Part shown: positions 9,727 through 18,364 of the stretch, piece by piece | Numbering within the stretch: the first letter of the stretch is position 1 | Layout: every line of letters begins with the position of its first letter | Source of the DNA: Bordetella genomosp. 5 | GTDB taxonomy: Bacteria > Pseudomonadota > Gammaproteobacteria > Burkholderiales > Burkholderiaceae_B | Assembly (NCBI RefSeq): GCF_002261475.1 | Contig: NZ_NEVN01000004.1 | Coordinates: 372,001-436,000 of the forward strand | Direction of reading: 5' to 3' | DNA length: 64,000 nt | The notes under the pieces: model-generated | Databases searched by the model: none | What the model was told of the DNA's origin: nothing | What the model saw: the letters and a program-made list of their open reading frames with translations, nothing else | Position numbers and translations under genes: made by a program

Positions 9727-10668
9727 TTATGCGTGCGTGGGCTGGCGGGCCAGCACCTCGAGGGCGTTGCGGGCCGCCGCGACGCCCATGTTCACGTAGG
9801 CCGCGCTGGTGACGCCACCGATGTGCGGGCTCAGCAGGATGCGGGCCTCCTGCTGGAACGGATGGCCGGCGGCCATGGGCTCGGTGGCGAAGCTGTCCAG
9901 CCCCGCGCCGTGCACGTGACCCGAGCGCACGGCGGCCAGGAGCGCGTCTTCGTCGATCAGGCCGCCACGGGCGGTGTTCACCACGATCACGCCCGGGCGG
10001 CAGGCCGCCAGCGTGGCGGCGTTGAGCATGCCGCGGTTGTCATCGGTGAGCGGGCAATGGAGCGAGACGGCATGCGATTCGCGCCAGATGGCGTCGAGCG
10101 CCACGGGCTCGATGTAGGCAGGCAGGTTTTTGGCGTAGGGGTCGTAGCCGATCACGCGCATGCCGAGGCTCTGGCCCATGGCGGCCATGCGCATGCCAAT
10201 CGCGCCCAGGCCCACCAGCCCCAGCGTCCTGCCGTCGAGCTCGATGCTCTTGTGGGTGGCCTTGTCCCAGTGACCGCCGCGCATGCGGGCGTCCAGCGTC
10301 ACCACCGATTTGGCGCAGGCCATCAGCAGGGCCAGCGCCTGCTCGGCGACGGCCGCGGCGTTCACGCCGATCGCGGCGACGACCTCGATGCCGCGCGCCT
10401 TCGCGGCCACTTTGTCGATGGTGTCGGTGCCGCTGCCGTGCTTGGAAATCACGCGCAGCGCGGGGGCCGCGTCCATCGCGGGCGCGCCGACCTTGCTATA
10501 GCGCACGATGATTGCCACCGGGTTGTGCTGACGGCACAGCGCGACAATGTCGTCTTCGGACGGCGTCTTGCCGGCGAACACGACCTGGAAATCGTCGAGC
10601 AGCGCGAGAGCCTCGGGCGCCAGGTCGGCCGCCGTAACGAGAAGCGCGGGCTTTGCGACGGCATTCAC
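9727..10668 (-). CDS. D-isomer-specific 2-hydroxyacid dehydrogenase
   Basis: NAD-dependent D-2-hydroxyacid dehydrogenase (SerA/glyoxylate-reductase type), 313 aa. The GTG start at 10668 is preferred because AAGGAG lies six to seven bases upstream and the start overlaps the TGA of the RraA gene (GTGA), a sign of translational coupling. Motifs are the Rossmann loop GLVGLGAIGMRMA, the catalytic Arg segment NTARGGLIDEDAL and the catalytic His in LSPHIGGVT. It probably reduces or oxidises a 2-oxo/2-hydroxy acid linked to the RraA aldolase reaction. Confidence 0.88.
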   Translation of the reverse strand: MNAVAKPALLVTAADLAPEALALLDDFQVVFAGKTPSEDDIVALCRQHNPVAIIVRYSKVGAPAMDAAPALRVISKHGSGTDTIDKVAAKARGIEVVAAIGVNAAAVAEQALALLMACAKSVVTLDARMRGGHWDKATHKSIELDGRTLGLVGLGAIGMRMAAMGQSLGMRVIGYDPYAKNLPAYIEPVALDAIWRESHAVSLHCPLTDDNRGMLNAATLAACRPGVIVVNTARGGLIDEDALLAAVRSGHVHGAGLDSFATEPMAAGHPFQQEARILLSPHIGGVTSAAYVNMGVAAARNALEVLARQPTHA

Positions 10669-11348
10669 AGCGATTCTCCTTCTTTGAGGACGCCGGCCGC
10701 GCGCAGGGCGGCATTGAGCCACTTGGCCTCAGTGTCGCCGCCCTGAATGGCGGCGATGCGGGCGGCTTCGTCGCGCACCTTCTTTTCGGCGGCGGGCAGC
10801 AGGCCTTCGAGCTTTTCGCGTTCGACCACGACCACGCCGTCGGCGTCGCCGATCACGAAGTCACCCGGGTGCACCGTCACGCCACCCAGCGAAATCGGGT
10901 GGCCGATGCGGCCCGGGACGTTCTTGGTCGGGCCGTTGGGATTCGTGCCGGCGGCAAACACCGGGTAGTCCATTTCGATGATCTCGGTGGCGTCGCGGGC
11001 GGCGCCGTCCATCACCACGCCGGCGATGCCGAGCTGGCGGCAGGCGTTCATCATGATGGTGCCCATGAGCGCGGCGCTCAGGTCGCCCTTGCCGTCGATC
11101 ACGAGCACGTCGCCCGGCTTGGCCAGCGAGAGGGCGGCGTGGATCATCAGGTTGTCGCCGGGACGCACCTCGACGGTGAACGCCGTGCCGGCGAGCTTCA
11201 TGCCCGGGTGCAGCGGCCGGATGCGGCCGTGCAGCGCGCCACGGCGGCCGGCCACGTCGGCCAGGATGGCGGGTTGCAGATCCGCGGCACGGCGCACGAG
11301 GTCGGCGCTGACGCGGGGGAAGTCTTTGATGATGTCCGGGTTTGCCAT
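10665..11348 (-). CDS. RraA-like aldolase (4-hydroxy-4-methyl-2-oxoglutarate / 4-carboxy-4-hydroxy-2-oxoadipate type)
   Basis: 227-aa RraA/DlpA-family protein, a divalent-metal class II pyruvate aldolase. Seen are the metal/active-site segments PGDVLVIDGKGD and VVMDGAARDATEI (conserved Arg-Asp pair) and the C-terminal GDADGVVVVEREK. The start at 11348 follows a weak purine site and is the first Met of the conserved domain. The context (hydroxyacid dehydrogenase, cyclase, lactonase, Bug receptors) favours carboxylic-acid catabolism over the RNase E-inhibitor role named for E. coli RraA. Confidence 0.85.
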   Translation of the reverse strand: MANPDIIKDFPRVSADLVRRAADLQPAILADVAGRRGALHGRIRPLHPGMKLAGTAFTVEVRPGDNLMIHAALSLAKPGDVLVIDGKGDLSAALMGTIMMNACRQLGIAGVVMDGAARDATEIIEMDYPVFAAGTNPNGPTKNVPGRIGHPISLGGVTVHPGDFVIGDADGVVVVEREKLEGLLPAAEKKVRDEAARIAAIQGGDTEAKWLNAALRAAGVLKEGESL

Positions 11349-11437
11349 GAGAAATTCCAGGGTAGAGAAAGGTAAGGGCGGCCAGCGGCCGGCGCCACGC
11401 GCGGGCGCCGACTGCAAATCGAAGGGAAGGTGGGGGA

Positions 11438-12406
11438 TTACTCGACGCGGGCGCCCGAGTCCTTGACGATCTTTCCCCAGCGGATGCGGTCGTCATGGAT
11501 GAGTCGGGCGAACTCCTCGGGCGTGCTGGTCAGCACGCGCGCGCCTTGCTCCTGATACTTTTTGGCCAGATCCGGCGTCTTCAGCGCCTTGTTGAACTCA
11601 GCGTTCAGGCGCTTCACGATCTCCGGCGGCACGCCGTCCGGCGCGGCGAGGCCGAACCAGGTGACGGCCTCGAAGCCCGGATAGCCGCGCTCGGCGATGG
11701 TGGGCACGTCGGGCATGTCGGGCACGCGCTGCGCGGAGGTCACCGCGAGCGCACGCATCTTGCCGTTGCGCACATGGCCGATGAGCGTGGGCACCGAAGA
11801 CAGGTACATGTCGATCTGCCCGCCGATCAGATCGTTGGAGGCCTGCGCCGCGCCTTTGTACGGCACGTGCATGAGCTTGATGCCGGCGGCGTTCTGCAGC
11901 TGCACGGCAGCCAGATGCGAGACGGTGCCGTTGCCGGAGCTGGCGTAGCTCAGCATGTCGGGCTTGGCCTTGGCGGCCGCGATCATGTCGTCGAGCGACT
12001 TGAGCGGCGAGTTGGCCGGCACGACGATGACGAGCGGCGCGTCGGCGATCAGGCCGATCGCGGTGAGGTCCTTTTCCGGGTCGTACGGCAGCTTGGGATA
12101 CAGCGTGGGATTGATGGCCAGGTTGCTGGTCTGGCCGAGCACCAGGGTGTAGCCGTCCGGGTCGGCCTTCGCCACGGCGTCCACGCCGATGTTGCCGCCG
12201 GAGCCGGGGCGGTTCTCGGCCACGATGTTCCAGCCCGTGTTGCGTGCCACACCGAGCGCGGCCTCGCGGGCCAGCACGTCGGTGCCGCCGCCCGGCGGGA
12301 ACGGAACGATCAGGCGGATGGGCTTGTTCGGAAAGTCCTGCGCCAGGCTGAGCCCGGTGGCGCAGAGCAAGGTGAGGCCCGACAACAGGCGCACGATCCT
12401 CTTCAT
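11438..12406 (-). CDS. Bug/TctC-family solute receptor, first gene of the IclR-linked cluster
   Basis: 322-aa periplasmic receptor. The start at 12406 gives a signal peptide (MKRIVRLLSGLTLLCATGLSLAQ) after a GGAGACAA ribosome site. Motifs are LIVPFPPGGGTDVLAR, VENRPGSGGNIGVD and KADPDGYT, then the ligand loop YASSGNGTVSH and HVPYKGAAQA. It is the promoter-proximal gene of the minus-strand cluster and divergent from the IclR regulator 86 bases away, so the two probably share control. Confidence 0.9.
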   Translation of the reverse strand: MKRIVRLLSGLTLLCATGLSLAQDFPNKPIRLIVPFPPGGGTDVLAREAALGVARNTGWNIVAENRPGSGGNIGVDAVAKADPDGYTLVLGQTSNLAINPTLYPKLPYDPEKDLTAIGLIADAPLVIVVPANSPLKSLDDMIAAAKAKPDMLSYASSGNGTVSHLAAVQLQNAAGIKLMHVPYKGAAQASNDLIGGQIDMYLSSVPTLIGHVRNGKMRALAVTSAQRVPDMPDVPTIAERGYPGFEAVTWFGLAAPDGVPPEIVKRLNAEFNKALKTPDLAKKYQEQGARVLTSTPEEFARLIHDDRIRWGKIVKDSGARVE

Positions 12407-12474
12407 GATTTGTCTCCGATGAATTTGTTTTTGGTGAAAGGGATTGTGGTCGCGTGTTCCACCCAATACAATCC

Positions 12475-12494
12475 ATGTTCGTATAGCGAAACAT
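12475..12494. promoter_or_regulatory. Candidate IclR operator in divergent promoter
   Basis: A 20-bp interrupted dyad, ATGTTCG-N5-CGAAACAT, lies between the Bug gene and the IclR gene. Its TTCG/CGAA core resembles the TTTCG-N-CGAAA style of several IclR-family operators. It overlaps the first ATG of the regulator gene, fitting autoregulation or pointing to the ATG at 12505 as the true start. Confidence 0.45.
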
Positions 12495-13242
12495 GTCTCG
12501 TACAATGAACACTGATCCAAGCCAAGATCCGGATGCCGATCCGGCCGAAGAGGGCGTAGTCGCGGTGCGCCGCGCCATGCGCATCCTCGAAGCTTTCGGC
12601 GTCGAAGACACGCATCTGTCGCTGGCCGAGCTGAGCCGCCGCACCGAATGCCACCGATCCACGGTGCTGCGCCTGGCGCGCACGCTGGCGCTCGACGATT
12701 ACCTGGCGCAGCGTGCCGACGGCACTTGGCGTCTGGGCCGCGCGGCGGGCTGGCTGGGCGCCTGTTATCAGGCCACGTTCAATGTGGTCGATGTCGTGCA
12801 GCCGGTATTGCGCGAGCTGTCGGCGGCCACGGGCGAGAGCGCCACGTTTTATGTGCGCGAAGGCAATCAGCGCATCTGCATGGCGCGGGTGGAAGGGCCA
12901 CGGTCCATCCGGCATCACGTGCGCGTCGGCGCCGCGCTGCCGCTGGTCCAGGGGAGCCCCGGACGAGTGCTGCTGGCGTTCGCGGGCGAGGCCGGCGAGC
13001 CCTACGAATCGATTCGACGCGCGGGCTACATGATTTCGCTGGGCGAGCGCGACGCCGAGGTGTCGAGCATCTCGGCGCCGGTGTACGGCATCAACTGGAC
13101 GCTGCTGGGCGCGATCTGCATTTCCGGGCCGCTCTCCCGCCTGACCGAATCCGTGCTGCTCGAGCACAAGGAGTCGATCCTCGGCGCCGCCAGCCAGTTA
13201 TCGCGTTCGATGATGGGCGTGCGGCAGGGCGAGGGCCGGTAG
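12493..13242 (+). CDS. IclR-family transcriptional regulator
   Basis: 249-aa regulator with an N-terminal winged helix (VRRAMRILEAFG...LSLAELSRRTECHRSTVLRLARTL, about residues 20-70) and a C-terminal effector-binding domain (residues about 85-245; GESATFYVREGNQRICMARV, LVQGSPGRVLLAF). Divergent from the Bug/RraA/cyclase cluster, which it probably controls. ATG 12493 lies inside a palindrome; ATG 12505 (MNTDPSQ) is an alternative start. The effector is unknown. Confidence 0.9.
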   Translation: MSRTMNTDPSQDPDADPAEEGVVAVRRAMRILEAFGVEDTHLSLAELSRRTECHRSTVLRLARTLALDDYLAQRADGTWRLGRAAGWLGACYQATFNVVDVVQPVLRELSAATGESATFYVREGNQRICMARVEGPRSIRHHVRVGAALPLVQGSPGRVLLAFAGEAGEPYESIRRAGYMISLGERDAEVSSISAPVYGINWTLLGAICISGPLSRLTESVLLEHKESILGAASQLSRSMMGVRQGEGR

Positions 13243-13353
13243 GCGCGGGTCGTCCAGGCTCGCGCTGCCGCGGTTCCACCGCTGCCGTGCCGCCGGCGGC
13301 CGAACAGGCGTCGGGTACACTTGCGCAGGCTTTTTTTCTCCTCCGAAGGTCGC

Positions 13354-13581
13354 ATGCCCCTCATCGAATTTACGCTTGCCGAAGGCAGCCCCTACATCGA
13401 AGTCAACCAGCTGCTTAAGGCCACTGGCGTGTGCGATAGCGGTGGCGCGGGCAAGGCGCTCGTGGCCGAGGGCTACGTCAGCGTGGGCGGCGTGATCGAG
13501 ACCCGCAAGACCGCCAAGATCCGCGACGGCCAGATCGTCGACTGCGGCGATGTGCGCATCGTGGTGCGGGCGGCATCATGA
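13354..13581 (+). CDS. S4-domain RNA-binding protein (YbcJ-like)
   Basis: 75-aa protein that is essentially one S4 domain: EVNQLLKATGVCDSGGAGKALVAEG, then YVSVGGVIETRKTAKIRDGQIVDC. Length and sequence match the YbcJ family of small S4 proteins that bind structured RNA; the cellular target is unknown. Start chosen at 13354 (MPLIEFTLAEG). Its stop overlaps the next start as ATGA, indicating translational coupling with the membrane protein gene that follows. Confidence 0.85.
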   Translation: MPLIEFTLAEGSPYIEVNQLLKATGVCDSGGAGKALVAEGYVSVGGVIETRKTAKIRDGQIVDCGDVRIVVRAAS

Positions 13582-14153
13582 AATTGAAGATGGCGAAAAA
13601 CTCCATCTTTGCGGTGCTGCTGCGCTCGTCGTGGTGGATGAGCGCGGGGGTGGCTCTGCTGCTCTGCGTTGGTGGTTTTGCCGTATTGCCGCGCGATTTC
13701 GCGGCCATGGGCGTGTTTGCCGCCGTGCCGTTCGCCGTGATCGCGATCATCGCGGGCTACAAGCAGGCGAAGCGTCCGTCCGAGGCACGCATCGAGGTGG
13801 TGGTCAAAGCGGTGGCGACCCTGCACTGGGACCGGTTCCGGCCGCTGGTCGAGGGCGGGTTCATGCGCGACGGTTGCGAGGTGCGGCATCTCAATACCCC
13901 CGGCGCCGACTTCGCCCTCACCAAGGACGGCAACGTGGCGTTGGTCAGCGCCAGGCGCTGGAAAATCGCACGCGTGGGCGTGGAGCATCTGCGCGAGCTG
14001 CAGGCGCTGCGCGAACAGCAGGGTGCACGCGAGGCAATCTTCATCACGCTGGGCGATGTTTCCGACAATGCCTGGCAATACGCCAGGCAGCACGACGTGG
14101 CGATCATGCGGGCGCCCGAGCTGGCCCAGCTGCTGCGCCACCACAAGTTCTAG
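13578..14153 (+). CDS. Membrane-anchored Mrr-like restriction-endonuclease-fold protein
   Basis: 191 aa. Two N-terminal membrane segments (residues about 19-36 and 41-58) are followed by a domain resembling Mrr_cat (PF04471): [16 protein letters not shown], a GADFAL Asp, [23 protein letters not shown], then [21 protein letters not shown]. In active Mrr-like nucleases the strand carries Q/E-x-K; here it reads S-A-R, so catalysis may be lost or altered. Such TM-plus-Mrr proteins are common in proteobacteria with unknown role. Coupled to the S4 gene by ATGA overlap. Confidence 0.75.
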   Translation: MKLKMAKNSIFAVLLRSSWWMSAGVALLLCVGGFAVLPRDFAAMGVFAAVPFAVIAIIAGYKQAKRPSEARIEVVVKAVATLHWDRFRPLVEGGFMRDGCEVRHLNTPGADFALTKDGNVALVSARRWKIARVGVEHLRELQALREQQGAREAIFITLGDVSDNAWQYARQHDVAIMRAPELAQLLRHHKF

Positions 14154-14224
14154 CCTCCAGGGCCCCGGGGCCGCCGGTATTTCTGAGGCCCCGGCGCTTC
14201 ACGCCACCGGTATTTCTTTCTGCA

Positions 14225-14248
14225 CGCCCGCGCCCGCCGCGGGCGTTT
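14225..14248 (+). terminator. Possible terminator after the S4/Mrr-like pair
   Basis: CGCCCGC and GCGGGCG form a 7-bp stem with a 7-base loop, followed by TTT. Just before it, a 15-base direct repeat (one mismatch; copies at 14170 and 14203, core CCGGTATTTCT) occurs. Weak T-run, so moderate support. Confidence 0.4.
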
Positions 14249-14418
14249 GCCTTCTGGGCCGGGCCTGGCCTGTCGTTAACGATCTGTTAAATGTCGCTTC
14301 GTATAGTGCCGCCGGTCGGCGTGTGCTGAGCGTGCGCCGACCCCGCAAATCGGCCGGTACGAGCGGCGCGGATCGCAGCATGCGCGCATTGCCGGGCATC
14401 CAGACAGACAGGCTAAAT

Positions 14419-16068
14419 ATGAATCTTGCAGCGATGAAAGTGAGGTCGCGCCTCGCATTGGGTTTTCTGACGTTGGTCATGGCATTGACGTTCCTCGGCG
14501 TGTTGTCGATCTACGCCCTGCGTACGCTGGACGCCGCCATTCACGAGATCGCTTTCGTGAACAACCAGCAGATGAAGCTGGCGCTGACCATGACGGATCG
14601 GATTCAGGATCGCGCCATCGCGGTGCGTAACGTGGTGCTGTCGACCGACGCGCAGGTGGTGGATCGCGAGGCCAAGCGCGCGGCCACCGCTGCCAGCGCC
14701 TACAGCGAGGCCAGCGATCGGCTGGCGCAGATGTTCGCGGCAGATAGCGGCACCACCGAGGAGGAGCATCGCCTGTTCCGCGCCGTGCGGCAGGCGCAGC
14801 AGGAAGCGTTGCCGATCTTCAATCGGGCAATGGATGCCGGCATCCGCAACGACGCCGCCGAGGCCGCGCGCATCCTGCGCGATGAGCTCCGCGCCAAGCA
14901 GGATGCGTGGCTGGGGCACCTGAACGCGTTGAGCGAGCTCGAAAGCAAGCTGAGCGACGAGGCCGCCAATCTTGCGGCAGGCACGGTGACGACCTTGCAG
15001 TCGACCATCGTCGTCACCATGGTGATCGCGCTATTGCTGGGCGTGGCGGCCGCCATGCTGATCACGCGCAGCATTCTCAAGCAGCTGGGCGGCGAGCCCG
15101 CCGACGCGCAGCGCCTGGCCGGTGCCATCGCCGCGGGCGATCTCACCACCTCGCTGCAGCTGGACCCCAAAGACCGCAGCAGCCTGATGCATTCCCTCGA
15201 GGCGATGCGCGGTCAACTGGCGGAAACCGTGGGCACCATCGTGGTCGCCGCCGAGGCGATCTCGACCGCGTCGGCGCAGATCGCGGAAGGCAACGCCGAC
15301 CTGTCGCAGCGCACCGAAGAGCAGGCTGCCTCTCTTGAAGAAACCGCCGCCAGCATCGAAGAGCTCACCTCGACGGTCCGCATGAACCAGGACAACGCGG
15401 TCAGCGGCAGCAGCCTGGCGCTGGACTGCACCAGCCTGACCGAGGCCGCCGGCCAGGTGGTCCAGGAGGTGGTCGCCTCGATGGGCGCCATTTCGGGTGA
15501 TGCCGAACGCGTGGGCGAGATCGTCGCGGTGATCGACAGCATCGCGTTCCAGACCAACATCCTGGCGCTGAACGCCGCCGTCGAGGCGGCCCGCGCAGGC
15601 GAGCAGGGCCGCGGGTTCGCGGTCGTGGCAACCGAAGTGCGCGCCCTGGCGCAGCGCAGTGCCACGGCGGCGAAGGAGATCAAGGTTCTGATCGAGAACT
15701 CCAAGCAGGCCGTGAACAGCGGCGCCGGCCTGGCTGGGCGTGCGGGTGACCAGATGGAAAAGGTGCTCACCGCCGTCGCGGGGCTGAAGGAAGTGACGGC
15801 GGAAATCGCCACCGCCTCGACCGAGCAGACGGGCGGGATCGAGCAGGTCAATGTGGCGGTGGCGCAGATGGACGCCATGACGCAGCAAAACGCGGCCCTG
15901 GTCGAAGAGTCCGCCGCGGCGGCGAGCGCGATGGCCACGCAGGCGCGCGAGCTCCTGAACGCGGTGGCCCGCTTCAAGACGCACGCACAGGCGGGGCGCG
16001 TGCAGCCGCCTCGCGCCGCCGCAAGCGGTGCCACGGCCCGCCTCGCGCTCGCGCATTCCGCGCTGTAA
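14419..16068 (+). CDS. Methyl-accepting chemotaxis protein
   Basis: 549-aa chemoreceptor, start at 14419 ([16 protein letters not shown]). TM1 about residues 9-32, periplasmic four-helix-bundle sensor (residues about 33-190, with the [20 protein letters not shown] segment typical of 4HB_MCP), TM2 about 192-214 ([18 protein letters not shown]), HAMP, then the signalling domain with the conserved hairpin region around [20 protein letters not shown] and [20 protein letters not shown]. No C-terminal NWETF-type CheR/CheB docking pentapeptide is seen, so adaptation may depend on other receptors. The ligand is unknown; monocistronic. Confidence 0.95.
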   Translation: MNLAAMKVRSRLALGFLTLVMALTFLGVLSIYALRTLDAAIHEIAFVNNQQMKLALTMTDRIQDRAIAVRNVVLSTDAQVVDREAKRAATAASAYSEASDRLAQMFAADSGTTEEEHRLFRAVRQAQQEALPIFNRAMDAGIRNDAAEAARILRDELRAKQDAWLGHLNALSELESKLSDEAANLAAGTVTTLQSTIVVTMVIALLLGVAAAMLITRSILKQLGGEPADAQRLAGAIAAGDLTTSLQLDPKDRSSLMHSLEAMRGQLAETVGTIVVAAEAISTASAQIAEGNADLSQRTEEQAASLEETAASIEELTSTVRMNQDNAVSGSSLALDCTSLTEAAGQVVQEVVASMGAISGDAERVGEIVAVIDSIAFQTNILALNAAVEAARAGEQGRGFAVVATEVRALAQRSATAAKEIKVLIENSKQAVNSGAGLAGRAGDQMEKVLTAVAGLKEVTAEIATASTEQTGGIEQVNVAVAQMDAMTQQNAALVEESAAAASAMATQARELLNAVARFKTHAQAGRVQPPRAAASGATARLALAHSAL

Positions 16069-16121
16069 GCGCGATGACGCCACGGCCGGCGCGGGATGCG
16101 TCCGCCGTGGCAGGAACACCC

Positions 16122-16143
16122 GCCGCGCCCCGGCGGGCGCGGC
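16122..16143. terminator. GC-rich stem-loop between chemoreceptor and two-component genes
   Basis: Perfect 9-bp stem GCCGCGCCC / GGGCGCGGC with loop CGGC, without a T-run. Possibly a termination or transcript-end structure for the chemoreceptor gene. Confidence 0.4.
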
Positions 16144-16183
16144 GCGGCTATGATGCCGGCACAATAAAAGGAGAAAGGAATTG

Positions 16184-16846
16184 ATGCGAGTCCTGCTGGT
16201 CGAGGACGACGCCATGCTTGCCGATGCGTTGACACTGGCCCTGGAAGAACAGGGCTTTGTCGCGACCATCGTGCAGGACGTGCAGGCCGCCAAGGTGATG
16301 CTGCTCGCGCACGACTTCGTCGTGGTGTTGCTGGACATCGCGTTGGTGCGCGGCTCGGGGCTGGACGTGCTGCGGTTCGTGCGAAACCGCGGCGACTGTG
16401 TACCGGTGATCCTGATCACGGCCCGCGACGCGCTGAGCGATCGCATCAAGGGCCTGGACCTGGGCGCCGATGATTACCTGACCAAGCCGTTCGAGCCCTC
16501 CGAACTGTTCGCGCGGATGCGGGCGCTGCTGCGCCGGAGCAACACGGGATCGGATCAGGTGTTGGTGTGGCAACACCTGCGACTCGATCTCGCCCGCCAT
16601 TGCCTGCATGTCGATGGCATCGAGCTGCGCCTCTCCGAGCAGGAGCACCGCACGCTGGCGGTGTTGCTGCGCAATCCGAACCGGCTGGTGCCCAAAGAAG
16701 AACTGGAGGCGGGCATCTATGGGCAGGAGTACACGGGCGCGAGCAACACGGTCGCGGTCTTCATCCATGCCTTGCGGCGCAAACTCGGCAACGACCTGAT
16801 CGAGACCGTCCACGGTCAGGGCTATCGCATGCGCAGGGGTATGTGA
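16184..16846 (+). CDS. OmpR/PhoB-family response regulator
   Basis: 220-aa two-component regulator. Receiver domain with acidic pocket VEDD (residues 6-9), phospho-acceptor Asp51 in VVVLLDIAL, the TARD threonine and the DYLTKPFEPSEL lysine; C-terminal winged helix with LRLDLARHCLHVDG, LSEQEHRTLAVLL and NTVAVFIHALRRKLG...IETVHGQGYRM. AAGGAGAAAGG precedes ATG 16184 (an in-frame TTG sits just before). The stop overlaps the kinase start (TGATG), so both are one operon. QseB/PmrA-like subclass; signal unknown. Confidence 0.93.
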   Translation: MRVLLVEDDAMLADALTLALEEQGFVATIVQDVQAAKVMLLAHDFVVVLLDIALVRGSGLDVLRFVRNRGDCVPVILITARDALSDRIKGLDLGADDYLTKPFEPSELFARMRALLRRSNTGSDQVLVWQHLRLDLARHCLHVDGIELRLSEQEHRTLAVLLRNPNRLVPKEELEAGIYGQEYTGASNTVAVFIHALRRKLGNDLIETVHGQGYRMRRGM

Positions 16847-18210
16847 TGAGGATCGCGGTGCAGCGCTCGCTGCGCGTGCAGGTGCTGGTGGGCATCCTCG
16901 GCGCGATGCTGGTGTCATGGCTGGTGCAGTTCGGTTTTTACTGGAGCAGCCATACGCGCGAGCAATCCGGCGTCCGAGACCACGAGCTGCGCACCGCGGC
17001 GCGCAGCATCGGGTTTCTGCTTGCCACGGTGCCGCCGGGGCAGGCGCTTCAATGGGGCACGCCCGCGCCCGGCCGCCATCCCTTGCAAAGCATCGGGCCG
17101 GCCGAGTTCCAGATCTGGGATCTGGTGGCGGACAAGCTCGTCCTGTCGTCGCAGCGCGCGCCCGCCGTGCGGATGGCACCGGAGCAATCGGGGGGCTTCG
17201 TCACCCATGACGTGGCGGGTGAGTCCTGGCGCGTCTACACCTCGCTCGACGCATCCGCGCGCTACGAGATCATGGCAGGCGCGCCGACCCGACGGTTCTA
17301 CGAACAGCTGGTCTCGCGGTTCTGGCTGGGCTCGTTCGTGACGCTGGTGATGTTTCTTGCGATCGGCAGCATCGCGGTGCTGATCGTGTGGCGCTCGCTG
17401 CGCGAGTTGAACCGCGTGGGCGCCGACCTGAGCGCGCGCGACCCGGCCGATGGTGTCGAGCTCGACGAGCGCGCGGTACCGACCGAGACCCGCCCGCTCA
17501 TCCGTGCCATCAATCAGCGGCAGCGCCGGGTGCTCGAGCTGATCGCCAACGAGCGCCGCTTCATCGGCGACGCCGCGCACGAGCTCCGCACGCCGCTGGC
17601 CGTACTGGCCGTCTACGCCGACACCGCGTATCGTACGGGTGATCCCGAGAAGGCAAAGCTCCTGATGCAGAAGATCTCGGACACGACGCGGCGCAGCACA
17701 CGCATCGTGGAACAGCTGCTGGATATGGCGCGCATGGACTCGCAGGGCAGCACGATGCGCTTCGAGGCGGTCGACCTGGCGGAAGTCGCTCGCCTGGTGA
17801 TATCGGACATGCAATCGGCGATCGACGAGCGCGAGCAGACGCTGCGCCCGGAGCTGCCGTCGCTGCGGGTGTGGGGGCAGGTCGACGCGTTGGGCACCCT
17901 GATGCGCAATCTGCTGGACAATGCCAGCCGCTACAGCGGCGAGGGCAGCGAGCTGGGTCTGTGCATCCGGCAGGAAGGCGACGAGATTCTGCTGGTCGTG
18001 TGCGACACCGGCCCGGGCATCCCCGCGGCGGAGCGCACGCGTGTCTTCAACCCGTTCTACCGCCTGCCGGGCGCACCCAGCCACGGCAGCGGCATCGGCC
18101 TCGCGCTGGTGGCCCGCATCGCGGCGTTGCACCGGGCGACGGTGACCGTGACGGACACGCGCGACGGTCGCGGGGCGTGCTTTGTCGTGCGGTTTCCGGT
18201 ATTGCCTTGA
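16846..18210 (+). CDS. Sensor histidine kinase
   Basis: 454-aa partner of the upstream regulator. TM1 about residues 12-34, a periplasmic sensor of about 125 residues, TM2 about 160-183, a linker and dimerisation H-box FIGDAAHELRTPLAVLAVYA with phospho-His245, then the ATPase domain with N-box LMRNLLDNASRYS, G1 VCDTGPGIP and G2 GSGIGLALV. QseC/PmrB-like architecture. The start overlaps the regulator's stop, and the longer open frame upstream is a shadow of the regulator. Stimulus unknown. Confidence 0.93.
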   Translation: MRIAVQRSLRVQVLVGILGAMLVSWLVQFGFYWSSHTREQSGVRDHELRTAARSIGFLLATVPPGQALQWGTPAPGRHPLQSIGPAEFQIWDLVADKLVLSSQRAPAVRMAPEQSGGFVTHDVAGESWRVYTSLDASARYEIMAGAPTRRFYEQLVSRFWLGSFVTLVMFLAIGSIAVLIVWRSLRELNRVGADLSARDPADGVELDERAVPTETRPLIRAINQRQRRVLELIANERRFIGDAAHELRTPLAVLAVYADTAYRTGDPEKAKLLMQKISDTTRRSTRIVEQLLDMARMDSQGSTMRFEAVDLAEVARLVISDMQSAIDEREQTLRPELPSLRVWGQVDALGTLMRNLLDNASRYSGEGSELGLCIRQEGDEILLVVCDTGPGIPAAERTRVFNPFYRLPGAPSHGSGIGLALVARIAALHRATVTVTDTRDGRGACFVVRFPVLP

Positions 18211-18364
18211 GCCGGGGCGCGAGGTTTCCTGCGGCCGTTAGTCCAGGTGAGTGACAGTGTGGACCGCAGGTTCCAGGCCGGGGGGGCAGGGGCAGAGCGG
18301 CGGATACGGACGCCATGTCCGCCGTGGTACCTTTTCCCTGCATCGATTTCAGTGGAGAGGGAAC

